From NCBI GenBank assembly GCA_010909165.1, contig MU008158.1:1203478-1267477 (forward strand): a DNA stretch of 64,000 nt, written 5' to 3'. Within the stretch, counting starts at the first letter, position 1. Each line of letters opens with the position of its first letter. Shown here piece by piece: positions 1 to 10,159 of the stretch. This DNA is from Anthoceros angustus. Taxonomy: Eukaryota; Streptophyta; Anthocerotopsida; Anthocerotales; Anthocerotaceae. The position numbers were made by a program, and so were the translations under genes. The notes beneath the pieces are model-generated. The model was not told where the DNA came from. It searched no databases and was given only the letters and a program-made list of their open reading frames with translations.

Positions 1-915
1 GAATGAAGGTTTTATCTCGCTCGTTATATCCTCGTTTAACTTCTCCGATCTCTCGATGTGTGAGCACTGCTTATATGGGAAATGTATAAAATCATCACAT
101 CGAACAAGAGGAAAAAGGTAGGAGTAAACCTCTTGAGTTGGTTCACGTGATGTATGTGGACCTATGCTCATCGCATCATTAGGCGGTGCCTCCTATTTTG
201 TCACTTATAGATGATTTCTCACGCAAGGTGTGGGTTTATCCTTTGAGGAAAAAGGATGAAGTTCGACGTGTTTCGTAAATTTGTCACCCTTGTAGAGAAT
301 CACCGCCACCGATTGAAGTGTCTAAGGACGTATAATGGTGGAGAGTATGTTTCAAAGCTTTCAGCCATTCCGTGATTCCAAGGAATCAAAAGAGAATTGA
401 TCGCCAGATACTCCTCCACAAAATGGTGTGCCGAGCGGATGAATGTAACCATTCGAGAGGATGCGAGTTTGTTGTCAAACTCGATTGCCTAATGGGTTTT
501 GGGCGTATGGTTCATCGCAGCTTCATCTTATTAATGATCTCCTAATAAAATTTGTTGATGGCGAGTTCGAGGAGCTATGGTCCGAAAGAAACCATCCTAC
601 AAGCATCCGCGAGTGTTTGGTGAGGCATACCGCCATGTTCCAAAAGAGTTTCGACAAGTTGGCACCTAAGTCCAAGAAATGTATTTTTCTTGGCTATGGT
701 GATTCCGTGAGATGGGATACCGCTTTGTGGGATCCAAGCTAGAAAGGTTGTTCAGATTAACGACGTGTTCTTCAATGAGAACAAGATGCACAGGAAGCCT
801 ACTCCAATTGTGGAGGTGCGAAGGGTGATCTTCCAAGAAGATGGACACGATCATCATGGGCGGTTGATAATCGTGGTAATGTGCAGAGCACATTCCTCCA
901 CCGGTAGATGAACCA
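1..915 (+). mobile_element. Ty1/copia retrotransposon, 5' part (GAG-pre-integrase and integrase remnants)
   Basis: Decayed integrase half of a copia polyprotein. Near 56-90 the translation reads CEHCLYGK, the end of a GAG-pre-integrase zinc region. Around 170-290, in shifting frames, there is YVDLW-like sequence followed by IDDFSRKVWVYPL, the integrase core. Near 425-450 the sequence matches the usual NGVAERMN stretch. The open stretch 461-742 ends KSKKCIFLGYGD, the conserved C-terminal part of copia integrases. Several frameshifts and stops separate these blocks, so no intact protein is possible. The 5' LTR and gag lie outside the window. The element continues at 4422 after the inserted CACTA transposon. 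Family assignment is firm; the exact lineage is not resolved. Confidence 0.9.
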
Positions 916-929
916 CACTACTAGGAAAA

Positions 930-1340
930 GTATACTTTTACTAATTGCGCTTTACAACAGGGTGCATTTTACCACGACGCCCATTTTACTACGCCAATTG
1001 AAGGCACCGCTTCAAGTCCATGTATTATTTTCAAGTATAGCCTCAATTTACTAAACCTCATTCCAACTTTACTAGGCTTGTTTTGCCAAAGGCGCAATGA
1101 CGTGGCAAAAACAAAATGGATTTTACTACGGGCACTTACTTTACAACAGAGCTTATGGACGCTACAACGATGGCATGTTTGTTTACTACGGGCCATCAAT
1201 TTACTACAGACTTTCTCCATTACAACGGGTTCTTTTACAACATGCCAATGGTATTTTACAACATCCCATAGTTTACTACACACCTGTAGGGTTTTCAACA
1301 AGACCCTTTACGACTAGACACCGGTCGTTTACAACAGCAC
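930..1340. repeat. Left subterminal repeat array of the CACTA element
   Basis: More than ten degenerate copies of a 10-12 bp motif with core TTTACTACGG or TTTACAACAG, spaced irregularly. Such subterminal arrays bind transposase in well-studied CACTA elements. The short open frames across this block are products of the repeats and not genes. Confidence 0.8.
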
Positions 1341-2049
1341 TAATTTAGAATGGGTTTTGATGATAACCCACATCTTTTTACCCTAAAAAGAAAAAAAGTA
1401 GAGGTAACCGGGGTGTACATCAGTTACGGCTTGGGCTAGGCCGACCCTAAACGAGAACAAGCGGGGACATGCTGAAAAATCCTCCATATGCATCCACATC
1501 CCTATGCATCCATATTTTCTTCAAAGACAACGCGTTTTCCACGTGCAGTGGTCCCGACAACCACTTTATTGTCATACAAAAAAGTTTGAATTAGTTTGGG
1601 TGACACAAGGGTAAAGGGATCATCTTGAACTCTGGTAGAAGGATAACAAGATCTAGGGTTCACTATGTGCATTCCAATTGTCCTTCTTCAATCCCTTGTG
1701 ATCATTTGCATCCTCATAAACTAGTTTGAACCACTTAACCTTTAAAAATTAGCTGTTGATGACAACCCAAAGTCAACCTTTAAAATTTTCTGCACTATTC
1801 CCACATATGGCCGAGGAGAAGTGTGGCCGAGGATTAGGGTTTGGGTCAAATTAACCTTGGCCTTCAAAATCGAGTTGAATATGTCGGATGAGGGTTAGGG
1901 TTTGGTTAAAGTAACCTTGGGCTTGGATTCGCATGGAATATGCTAGCTTGAGGTCTAGGGTTCGGGTAAAGTCCTATTATCACCGATATCCAAGGAAGAA
2001 GAAGGCTATAAATGCAATGATAATGTGCTAATTCACCAAGCCATATCCA

Positions 2050-3605
2050 GGGTTTGAGCTCCATTCCCACCAGAGCAAAAACATCATGCAAAAAACACGC
2101 ACTGGCGAGTGCTGCGAAATTCCTGCTCAACCTAATGGCGGGAAGTCCTGACTATGAGTCATTTCCCGCCGGCGTTTCACACCGCGGTCAAGGGAGAGAC
2201 GCTGTACAAGTGTATGGAAAACCCTTCGTCTCGTATCATGACTCAGAGAGGCAAGCCCGCACCAGAATCGCTGACGCCAGCCATGGCCGCCACGCTAAAC
2301 CCTGGAGATGGAGATGGAGGCAGCTAGTCGTCGAAGTCGCGCCAAGGAGAGTGCCTGCAGCTATCTTAGAAACTCAAGTGCTTTCGTTGTTCCAGCCAGA
2401 TTTGGGCTCAAGGGTTGCAAGGATTGATGTTTCTGTGTCCCGCTGCAGTGCCAGGTGCGACTTACCCGACTCCAAGCTGCCTGGTGCAGGCAGCCCATCA
2501 ACAAAGTCGTTCCCACGACTCCTAGAAACCTGCACGTGAGCAGATTTCATGTCACTTCGACGACTAACTGCGAGATCTGAGTGCGTCTGGGCTTAGAGCA
2601 GGTGGCTACGCACCCACAGCAAGGCACCACCTCCCCGCCTCACTAGCCGCAGCAGCGTTGCAGCCACAGCAACGCTGATCCAACAAGTTTGGGGTTTCCA
2701 ACCTTCCAGGGTCATAGCGCCCGCGTTACAGGTCGGTTGCCGTTGATTCTTATACCAAACTGCTCGCCTTGATGAGGCGAGTCTAATGGTATACTGTGTG
2801 TCCAATTTGGAGCCCTATCCAGGGACTGATTGCGTTTGAAAGTTTCGAACAGCAGGGTTTTGCTCTTGCTGCATTTGCTTTGATTTTCAATCTGGCATCG
2901 CGAGTGAGCGAGGCCGTGTGCTACAAGCTTTGCATGTGAGCTGGAGTTTTGCTGTGCTGTGTTTCTCAATCCTAGGGCAGACATAGGGGACCGAGGTGCC
3001 GCATGATCAAAGCAGTTGAACTTTCTATTTTGTGCTAGGGAGGAGGGTGCCATGAAGAGGGTGAAGGATACAGGTAGCAATACCTACACATGCTTTGGCC
3101 ATGGGGGCAGCGTGGTTTTCTGGATAGGTTCAGAGGAAAGTTTGGGAGGGAGCCAACCGTGGATGAGATCAGAGCTGTTGGTACAGTTCACGGAAATTGG
3201 CTGGTGAAGCTGCGAGCGTTTTGGATGAATTCCAAAATCACAAGTCCTGCTTTGGGTCCACAGGTTAACTCACAGGGGATTGACACTGCTATTAACGTGT
3301 GAAACCAGTTGGTTGAGGCAGGTTACCCAACCGATGAATGCGATACCCAATCATGGGGCTTGGCTTATAAAGTTGAAAGAGTTTTGGATGCAGTCTGGAA
3401 CTAGAACTCCAGCTTTGGGTCTGCAAGTGGACTCAAAGGGGCAGAAGGACAAGGCGATTAATGTGTGGACCTTGTTGAAGGATGCAGGCTATTCCATCAA
3501 GGAGTGCGATGAGAAGGTCATGGAGGCCATCCTAAAGCAGAATGTCATAGATGACGGTGGATGGTGGGGCATTATCTTCCCGCAAAGTTGCAAGACAAGC
3601 TGAGG
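2050..3605 (+). other. CACTA interior with possible captured coding fragments
   Basis: The interior is less AT-rich than the element ends and has several open stretches, for example 2054-2539 and 3280-3603. Between about 3190 and 3500 two similar segments encode versions of a peptide of the form WL(V/I)KL(R/K)xFWM...PALG...AIN. They form a tandem duplication of about 165 bp, and the first copy carries a stop codon. I do not recognise the parent protein. CACTA elements often capture host exons, so a captured and internally duplicated gene fragment is a reasonable inference, but a degenerate transposon ORF is equally possible. Confidence 0.45.
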
Positions 3606-3879
3606 ATGCTTGAGCATGATTCTGGTTAGGTCGTTGTCCAGGACTATTGTGTCTATTTTGTGATAGCCTGAAGTTCTGTGAACTTGAACTGATTTAAGTT
3701 CGTGGTTCTCTTTTTGCAGGTGGCAAACCTTTGGGGCACGGTCTTTGAGTTGAGGTGCTGGGTGGAGAAAATTCTTAGATGCCCTGTAGCATGTAGGGGC
3801 TGGGAGTCTAATATATTGTAGGATGTAGGTGCAATCCCGAATTCGGTACCCCATAACCCACACACCCGCCTAGCACTCC

Positions 3880-4400
3880 TTCATTTTACTACAACAGAGT
3901 GCACTTTACTACAGCAATATAAATCCGTATTTACTTTACTACGGTCCTGATTACATCAGATTTTTACTACGCGCCTTATTTTGCAGCCATGTGTTTTACA
4001 ACGGCCCGTTATAACTACAGTTCACTGATTAACCTAACCATGGTTACATAACTATGGTTTATAAACTACTGTTATTTAACTTCAGTTAATAAACTTGAGT
4101 TAATTCATATTGGTTACTTAACCATATTTTATTAACCACGATTAGAGTTGTTGTAAATGCCGTTGTAGATCACTGTAGTAATTGTTGTTGTAAAGTGAAC
4201 TGTAGTTAAACCCTAACTGATGTACGGTCAACTCCGTAAAGTATATCGTATGTACGTATGTCACATACGAATACAATATATAGCCATGGTATACGGTGTG
4301 AAGACATTACCACGGAAATTAATGCTATGTGTTTACAACGGGCATTTTACTACAGGTGTAGTAATTCTGTAGTAATGTCCGTAGTAAATTCCGTTGTAAA
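3880..4400. repeat. Right subterminal repeat array of the CACTA element
   Basis: TTTACTACRG-type motifs occur at 3890-4000, and in inverted form (GTAGTAA, GTTGTAAA) at 4140-4400. Between them (4010-4140) lies a cluster of alternating GGTTA and TAACC-like words that could fold into hairpins. This mirrors the left array and helps define the transposon end at 4421. Confidence 0.75.
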
Positions 4401-4421
4401 GGACACGTTTTCCTAGAAGTG

Positions 4422-6068
4422 CCAAGAGTCGAACAAGCACCTATAGAGGTGCCTGTGCTTCGTCGGTCAGGCAGGATTACACGGCCTCCTGACAGGTATG
4501 ATCCATCTCTGGATTATGTCATGCTGACAGATTGTGGGGAACCCTCTTCTTACAAAGAGGCCATGTCAATGAGTAACAAAGAGAAGTGGGAGAAGGCCAT
4601 GCAGTCAGAAATGAATTCGCTGCATAAGAACCAAACTTGGGAGTTGGTTCGGTTGCCTAGGGATAAGAAGGCACTCTGCAAATGGGTGTACAAGATGAAG
4701 GTCATACCCCTTGATGGCAAACCAAAGTACAAGGCACGATTGGTTGCTAAGGGTTTCAAGCAACAACCGTGCATTGACTTTGATGAGATTTTCTCACCAG
4801 TAGTCAAAATGACAACTTTGCGATGTGTTCTTGCTTTGGTTGCCAGGAATGATATGGAACTTGTACAGATGGATGTCAAGACGGCATTCTTGCATGGTGA
4901 CCTTCAAGAGGAAGTCTACATGCAGCAACCAGAAGGTTTTGTTGAGAAGGGCAAAGAGAATCTGGTGTGCAGGTTATGGAAGAGCCTTTATGGTTTGAAA
5001 CAGGCACCCAGAGAGTGGTATCACAAGTTCCACTCATTTATGCTTTCTCAAGGCTACAAACGTAGCGATGAGGATCATTGCCTCTATACGAAGCAAGCTA
5101 AGGATCAAAGCTTGCTCATTTTGATCCTCTATGTGGATGATATGCTAATTGTCGAACAGTACTGATGAGATTTCAGCGTTGAAGTCAAAGTTGAATGCTC
5201 ACTTTGAAATGACAGACTTGGGAGAGGCGAGCCATATACTTGGCATGCGTATTCGTCGGAACAGACATAAGCGTCTGCTTTATTTGTCTCGCATAATACA
5301 TTAACAGTGCTTCAACGCTTCAACATGGAGAAGGGAAACCATTGGGTACCCATTGCCTCCATATGTGAAACTTTCAAGCGGATTGCCCAAGCTCGAGGAG
5401 GACAAAGTCGAAATGGAGAAGGTCCCATACTCATCACCGTAGGGAGTTTGATGTATGCAATGATTGCTACACGCCCGACATTGCCTTTGCGGTGGGAGTG
5501 GTTAGCGAGTTTATGTCAAACCCCGCAAGAAGCATTGGGAGGCGAAAAGGAGTTATGAGGTATCCGAATGGTACAAAAGCTTTGTGCATATGTTTTGGTA
5601 GTGAAGATGCATGTGGTTGGGTACATGATGCCGATTATGCAGGGGATATGGACAAAAGGAGGTCCACATCAGGTTATGTCTTCATGTGCACTGGAGGGGC
5701 AGTCTCATGGCGATCTCGTTTGCAGTCGTGCATTACGCTATCTACCACAGAGGCCGAGTATGTTGCAAAGAATCGAGGCTTGCAAGGAAGCCATATGGCT
5801 TGCCTGCTTAGTGGGAGACTTGGGGATCAAGGTTGAGTCGCTGTTGCATTGTGATAGCCAGAGTGCTATCCAATTGGCAAAGAATCCAGTGTTTCATGCG
5901 AAGACTAAACATGTGGATGTGAAGTATCACTTCATTCGAGAGGTGTTGGATGACAAGAGGGTACAACTTGTCAAGGTTCACACCAGCCAGAACCCTGCAG
6001 ATATTCTTACCAAGGGACTCTCTACGGAGCAATTTGCACAAGCTCGGACACTGATGGGCATGAGGTAG
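4422..6068 (+). mobile_element. Ty1/copia retrotransposon, 3' part (reverse transcriptase and RNase H)
   Basis: The frame 4419-5165 encodes a copia reverse transcriptase: WELVRLP, KARLVAKG, FSPVVKMTT, QMDVKTAFLHG (first catalytic Asp), LYGLKQAPREW and the active-site box YVDDM near its end. A frameshift near 5157 breaks the protein, and others follow. The RT end and RNase H continue in changing frames: VGSLMYAMIA near 5440, then 5568-6068 with HCDSQSAIQLAKNP, HVDVKYHFIRE and PADILTKGLS, the conserved RNase H finish. The copy is inactive by sequence. It joins the integrase part at 1-915. Confidence 0.95.
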
Positions 6069-6108
6069 TCCATTCTTCTGAAGGTAAATTGGCCTTTAAG
6101 TGGGAGGT

Positions 6109-6515
6109 TGTAAGGGTATTAAAGCTCAATGTACTTAGACTAATACACTTAGTCTAAGTTAGGTGTCGCTATATCATTAGTTTAGCTTAAGCTAATCACT
6201 AGGAAGCTTCTTGTTCTTCTTCCTAGTGGCTTCTTGTGGAGCTTCCTAGGGAGCCCTGTTGGAGGGTATAAATACCCTCCAAAGCCTCATCTCAATGTGA
6301 GAGAGTTACTCTTGCCTCCTCCTCTCCTCTCCTCTTTCCACCATCATGGGCTGTCACACGATCCTTCATAGGTGACTTTAGGTAGGGAGCTCAGTTGCTC
6401 CTCTCCACCTCGACCCCCAGGTCCCCTTTGGTTGTCCCCTCATGGATGGGCTAGCCCATATAGGAGGGGATGGGAAGAGCGCTCTTCCCATCATTTTTTC
6501 ACCTCAATAAAAACT
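6109..6515 (+). repeat. Copia 3' LTR region, with a LINE-like tail at its end
   Basis: A polypurine-like AAGTGGGAGG precedes a likely LTR start, TGTAAGGGTA, at 6109. A TATA box lies at 6267-6274, framed by 9-bp inverted arms, as expected for an LTR promoter. The stretch 6373-6515, ending in CACCTCAATAAAAA, is closely related to the 3' tail of the LINE found on the minus strand at 58852-58948. It is therefore unclear whether the LTR runs to about 6538 or stops near 6370 and is followed by a truncated LINE copy. The 5' LTR is not in the window, so the boundaries cannot be checked by pairing. Confidence 0.65.
6267..6274 (+). promoter_or_regulatory. TATA box of the copia LTR
   Basis: TATAAATA sits inside an inverted repeat with arms GGAGGGTAT and ATACCCTCC. 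Position and context fit the U3 promoter of the LTR. Confidence 0.6.
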
Positions 6516-6807
6516 TCTTCTACAAGTTCAATGCTACAAGTGGAATAAGTAATGAGCAGCAAACCCCTTTCATCAGTCACATGAACAAAATAGGTGGAGT
6601 AAGAGAACAAAATTAAAGTTAAGATTATCTGGTCTACCTAGCAAGAATTTTGGGCTACTTGTCATTAATAAATTATTATTTACGTTCTAGGTGACTACTC
6701 TCACTTCCCGACTAGAATGTCCTTGTCCATGGAAGTGGCTGGGTAATTTCCATAGCAAAAATACTATAGCACCAAGAACAAGGTGGAGGGAAGGGAAGAG
6801 TGATAGC

Positions 6808-7076
6808 TAATCGAGGAGTGATTGCTTAGGTAGAATGATCTTGAGGACGACATGACGAGGACAGGTCGAGGAGTGATCGTTAGTAGAATCAGGTTGAGGA
6901 CAACCTGATGTAGACAGGTCGAGGAGTGATCGTTAGTAGAATCAGGTTGAGGACAACCTGATGTAGACAGGTCGAGGAGTGATCGTTGGTAGAATGAGCT
7001 TGAGGACAACATGACGAGGACAGGTCAGGGAGTGATCACTAGTCGAATGAGCTTGAGGATAACCTGATAAGGTCAG
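6808..7076. repeat. 53-bp tandem repeat, five units
   Basis: The word GGTCGAGGAGTGATC recurs at 6864, 6917 and 6970, with diverged copies before (about 6809) and after (about 7023). Spacing is 53 bp, except the first interval of about 55. Units contain the inverted pair AGGTTG / CAACCT. Units two and three are nearly identical, suggesting recent expansion. The apparent ORF on the minus strand is only the repeat read through. Confidence 0.85.
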
Positions 7077-7097
7077 AGGATAGTGCACCAAAGGCAA

Positions 7098-7265
7098 TGC
7101 TTGTTATTACATAGTGGACAGAAGACTGTACTTGTTATTATGAGATGGAGTTGTTATAAAGAAATCAAATAGATATTTATAAAGCTATTACAAAATAGTG
7201 GACAAAAGAAAATCGTGCTTGTTATTATGAGATAGAGTTGTTATGAAGAAATCAAATAGTACTTC
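7098..7265. repeat. Two-copy direct repeat of about 95 bp
   Basis: The segment containing TGTTATTATGAGATGGAGTTG and ending AAGAAATCAAATAG occurs twice in a row with several substitutions. It is non-coding. Confidence 0.7.
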
Positions 7266-7269
7266 TCTA

Positions 7270-7978
7270 GGTCGCTACCATAAGAATTATATGCAAGGGG
7301 TTTTCTAAGGAATGACCATTTTCTAGAAAGAACTTTTCAAGGGGAACGGAGAGAAGAAAGTGCAAACGACAAATTATAATCTAAGCCACACCAATATCTC
7401 TATTAAGATATGAGAAAAAAACATCTTGAGGTGCTCTTCGTCTTTCATGGGGAGGAGGGAAGAGCAAGCCCTGTCTACGGATCAAGTGAAGACTGGAGAG
7501 TTTGGTGTAATCGCATTTTGAGATAAACATGGACTAACGAGGGCCGCAGTATAGTCATGCTTAGGGAGGGCCACATAATTGTCATGCTGAGGAAGGAGGA
7601 AGAATTGGCTGTACAGGTTTCCCTTTATCTTTCTCAACAAAGGAAAGAGTTTGCAGGGCGCTGAAGATGCAACCGGAGGGCGGCAATCAATGTAACAAGA
7701 TATCATGAACTAACCAGGGCCACAATTTAATTTCGCTTTGGAAATTTCCAGATTGTGTTACAAAATTGTATATACAGGTTCTCTGGCCCCTTCTCGAGAA
7801 AAAGGAAAGAGCACAGCCCTGTAGATAAAAGCAAATGATGGCAATGGCATTCTAAAATTACAAGCAGAGGATGTCGATGGCAGACCCGAAGGGGGTATCG
7901 AGAGAAAGCTCTTTACCAAACCCCCCAGTCTCATCCTCAGTCTGAATGTGCGCGGACAACCATACACTTCACCGCACG
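7270..7978. other. Spacer, probable 3' flank of the bromodomain gene
   Basis: AT-rich sequence with no coding signal on either strand. The right part probably holds the 3' UTR of the minus-strand bromodomain gene. Nothing else is recognisable. Confidence 0.4.
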
Positions 7979-8191
7979 CTAGTTCTTAGCCACATCCGAG
8001 TCAGAGTCTGAATCTGACCCAGCAGACCCGCTCCTAAACTCGCTGCCTGAGGAACCCCCGCTGGAAAACATATAGTCTTCAGCAGGTGCAGCGGCATTTT
8101 CTGGCTGCACCGCCTCAGCTGCTTCTCCCGGCAGCACCACATAAGCTACACCTGCTTCTTCGCGTCCTGGAGAACCGTCTGCCGCTTCCAC
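7979..8191 (-). pseudogene. Duplicated C-terminal tail of the bromodomain gene
   Basis: Read on the minus strand, this frame repeats the end of the upstream gene: SPGRE, then AVQPENAA, then an acidic Ser/Gly tract ending SDSDSDS. The main protein has the same order (SPGREDAG, AEAVQPENAA, Ser/Asp tract). It lies immediately after the main stop codon at 8228. It may be a tandem duplication of the last about 250 bp now lying in the 3' UTR, or an alternative terminal exon. I see no strong splice acceptor in front of it, so a duplicated remnant is preferred. Confidence 0.6.
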
Positions 8192-8227
8192 AGCTCCAGG
8201 TTAGGGTTCAGATCGAGAAATCTCGAT

Positions 8228-10150
8228 TCAGTCTGATCCTTTCTCCCCATCTGAATCAGAGTCCGAATCTGACCCAGAAGACGACCCCGAAGACGACCCG
8301 TCGCTGCTAGATCCGGAGCCTGAGCTATCCGAGCTATCAGAATCTGATTCGTCGTCAGGTGCTGCAGCAGCAACGTCTGCCTCCGCTGCGTTTTCAGGCT
8401 GCACAGCCTCGGCTCGGCCTGCGTCCTCGCGACCGGGGGAGTCGTTCATGATGTCAACATCCTCTTCTTCGGCTTCCACAGCTGCAGGTAGAGGTAGAGG
8501 TCGAGAAGCCTTGACTTTACCTGCACCCTCCTCCTTCGGAACCTTAGGAGTCCTCAAGATCTTGCTCTTGCTCTTCTGCCAATTCATCGTGATCCGGAAG
8601 ATTTCAAACATAGTTCCGGTATCCAAAGAGCTCATATCAAATTCAGCGATTCCCTGCTGCTGGTCTGGCTGAGCTTGGACTTTCTTGGAAACCATAGCGT
8701 AGATTATGTTCTGCCGATCTTCTGGAAGATCCTGGACCGTGTTAGCCAGCCTGCACATCTCCTTCTGGGTAAGAACGCGGGGGCCACCATAGGCCTTGGC
8801 AGACTTCGATCTGCCCAACCGAGGATCGACAAGAACACCTGACTCTGGGTCCCGAACCACCGAACCTACCGCAGCTTTCTTGGGTTTCAGTGGCCTGGCT
8901 GGCTTTCTCTCACCCTCCTCATCCAAAGTACTGGGAGGCACCTTCCTCCGTGCCTTGTGGCTGGACTTACGGTGATCCCGGTCCTCATTCCCTTGCGCTT
9001 GCACCAAGCCACCTTCACTTCCAGCTCGCACTTTCGCGGCACCACGGTCAGTAGCTTGTCTGCTTGCCAGTCCTTCAACCCTAAATGACGGTACAGGAGG
9101 GGGAGGAGGCGGAGGAGCCGGCGCAGGAGCGCGAACTGGGGGGTTGGCCACTCTCCGCTCGACAGCTCTGAACCTGGAGTCAAACCTGGCTTTCAACCTC
9201 TTCGCAGCCTGGTAAAAGTCTGACGTCTTGTTGTTGTACTTCATAGCATTTGAGAATGTCAGTCTTACGTCCCTGGCACACTCCCTGGGATGCACGTACT
9301 CCCTTGACTCAAGCCTGGACATCACCGTGCCCAGATCCATCGGCTCCTTGATCAATTGGTAGTAATCTACCAGCCCGGGCCATAACACAGAGACTGGCTG
9401 CATGAACCCCCACGCTGCACTGTCCTGAGACAACTCAGACACAATGTCGATGCAATGCTGCCAAACCGTAGGATCTATGTCCTCCAGAGGTTTCAAGCGC
9501 TTGGGACTCGGAGCTGATCTGGGGATCCCGGCTGGCAACTTCCTCTTGCCATCCGATGATCGTTCCCCACTATGGTCCCAACCGACCTCCGGTCCTTCAT
9601 ACGCCAGATCCCCTTCCCCTGCAATGGACTCCCTCGGCTGGGCCGCATCCTTCTCTCTCGAGTGAGGCACACCCTTTTTCCTCTTGATCACCTGCAAATC
9701 TGCCTGGTCATGGGACGACTCCTTGCTACCATCAAAATCGTTACCAGCAACAGTCATCCTGGCTCCCACAACCCGCCGCTCCTTCGTAAAGACATCCGCA
9801 CCCGCTTGCCCCACCGACTCATGCTCCACCTCGTTAGCCCTCGCGCCTGCTCCAACTCCAGAACTCTGCCTAGACATGGAACCCGCCCTGTGCCCACGAG
9901 CTTCACCCGCCGGTTCTTGAACACCTCCAGAATCCCCGTGCACCGCCGACACCGCCGCATCACTACCAATGTTATTCCTCGAGTCGTGCGAGGACGTCGG
10001 TTCGGCTGCAAGCAGAGTTCTCTGCCTCGCACAAGCACGAGCGTGAAGTTCCTGCAGCTGAGCCAATTCCCTCTTGAGCCTTCTCCGTTTCTGACCTCTG
10101 TTTTCCGTCACCGTGCTAGACGGCGCTGCGCTCATATCGCTGCCATCCAT
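8228..10150 (-). CDS. Bromodomain/NET-domain transcription factor (GTE class, BET-like)
   Basis: A single open exon of 640 residues. A Lys/Arg-rich N-terminal helix (GQKRRRLKRELAQLQEL) comes first. A bromodomain spans about residues 225-335, with WGFMQPVSVLWPGLVDYYQLIKEP in place of the usual ZA loop, PMDLGTVMSRL, and the acetyl-lysine-contacting Asn in AMKYNN. The NET (extra-terminal) domain follows at about 460-535 (LTQKEMCRLANTVQDLPED ... FEIFRITMNW). The tail is acidic and Ser-rich. Plant GTE proteins have this one-bromodomain-plus-NET layout and bind acetylated histones in the nucleus to regulate transcription. The Met at 10150 follows a good acceptor (CCCCTGTAG), so a spliced 5' UTR leads back to about 11165. 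Identity is firm; the exact GTE member is not assigned. Confidence 0.92.
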   Translation of the reverse strand: MDGSDMSAAPSSTVTENRGQKRRRLKRELAQLQELHARACARQRTLLAAEPTSSHDSRNNIGSDAAVSAVHGDSGGVQEPAGEARGHRAGSMSRQSSGVGAGARANEVEHESVGQAGADVFTKERRVVGARMTVAGNDFDGSKESSHDQADLQVIKRKKGVPHSREKDAAQPRESIAGEGDLAYEGPEVGWDHSGERSSDGKRKLPAGIPRSAPSPKRLKPLEDIDPTVWQHCIDIVSELSQDSAAWGFMQPVSVLWPGLVDYYQLIKEPMDLGTVMSRLESREYVHPRECARDVRLTFSNAMKYNNKTSDFYQAAKRLKARFDSRFRAVERRVANPPVRAPAPAPPPPPPPVPSFRVEGLASRQATDRGAAKVRAGSEGGLVQAQGNEDRDHRKSSHKARRKVPPSTLDEEGERKPARPLKPKKAAVGSVVRDPESGVLVDPRLGRSKSAKAYGGPRVLTQKEMCRLANTVQDLPEDRQNIIYAMVSKKVQAQPDQQQGIAEFDMSSLDTGTMFEIFRITMNWQKSKSKILRTPKVPKEEGAGKVKASRPLPLPAAVEAEEEDVDIMNDSPGREDAGRAEAVQPENAAEADVAAAAPDDESDSDSSDSSGSGSSSDGSSSGSSSGSDSDSDSDGEKGSD

Positions 10151-10159
10151 TCAATGCTA

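Larger units (their letters stand above)
916..4421. mobile_element. Non-autonomous CACTA (En/Spm-type) DNA transposon inserted in the copia element
   Basis: The left end reads CACTACTAGGAAAA (916-929). The right end is its inverted complement with one mismatch, CACTTCTAGGAAAA on the minus strand, ending at 4421. The 3 bp just outside each end are CCA (913-915 and 4422-4424), the 3-bp target duplication expected of CACTA elements. Removing 916-4421 plus one CCA leaves the copia reading continuous. About 400 bp inside the left end and 500 bp inside the right end are packed with subterminal repeats of the type TTTACTACGG or TTTACAACAG. No transposase is recognisable in the 3.5 kb, so the copy is non-autonomous. 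It must be younger than the copia insertion. Confidence 0.92.

Noticed and set aside
2054-2539. 161-codon frame in the CACTA element as a transposase
   Set aside because: No transposase motif and a biased composition; kept only as possible captured sequence.
6808-7076. Possible CRISPR-like array
   Set aside because: Units are adjacent 53-bp tandem repeats with no unique spacers, in a plant nuclear context.
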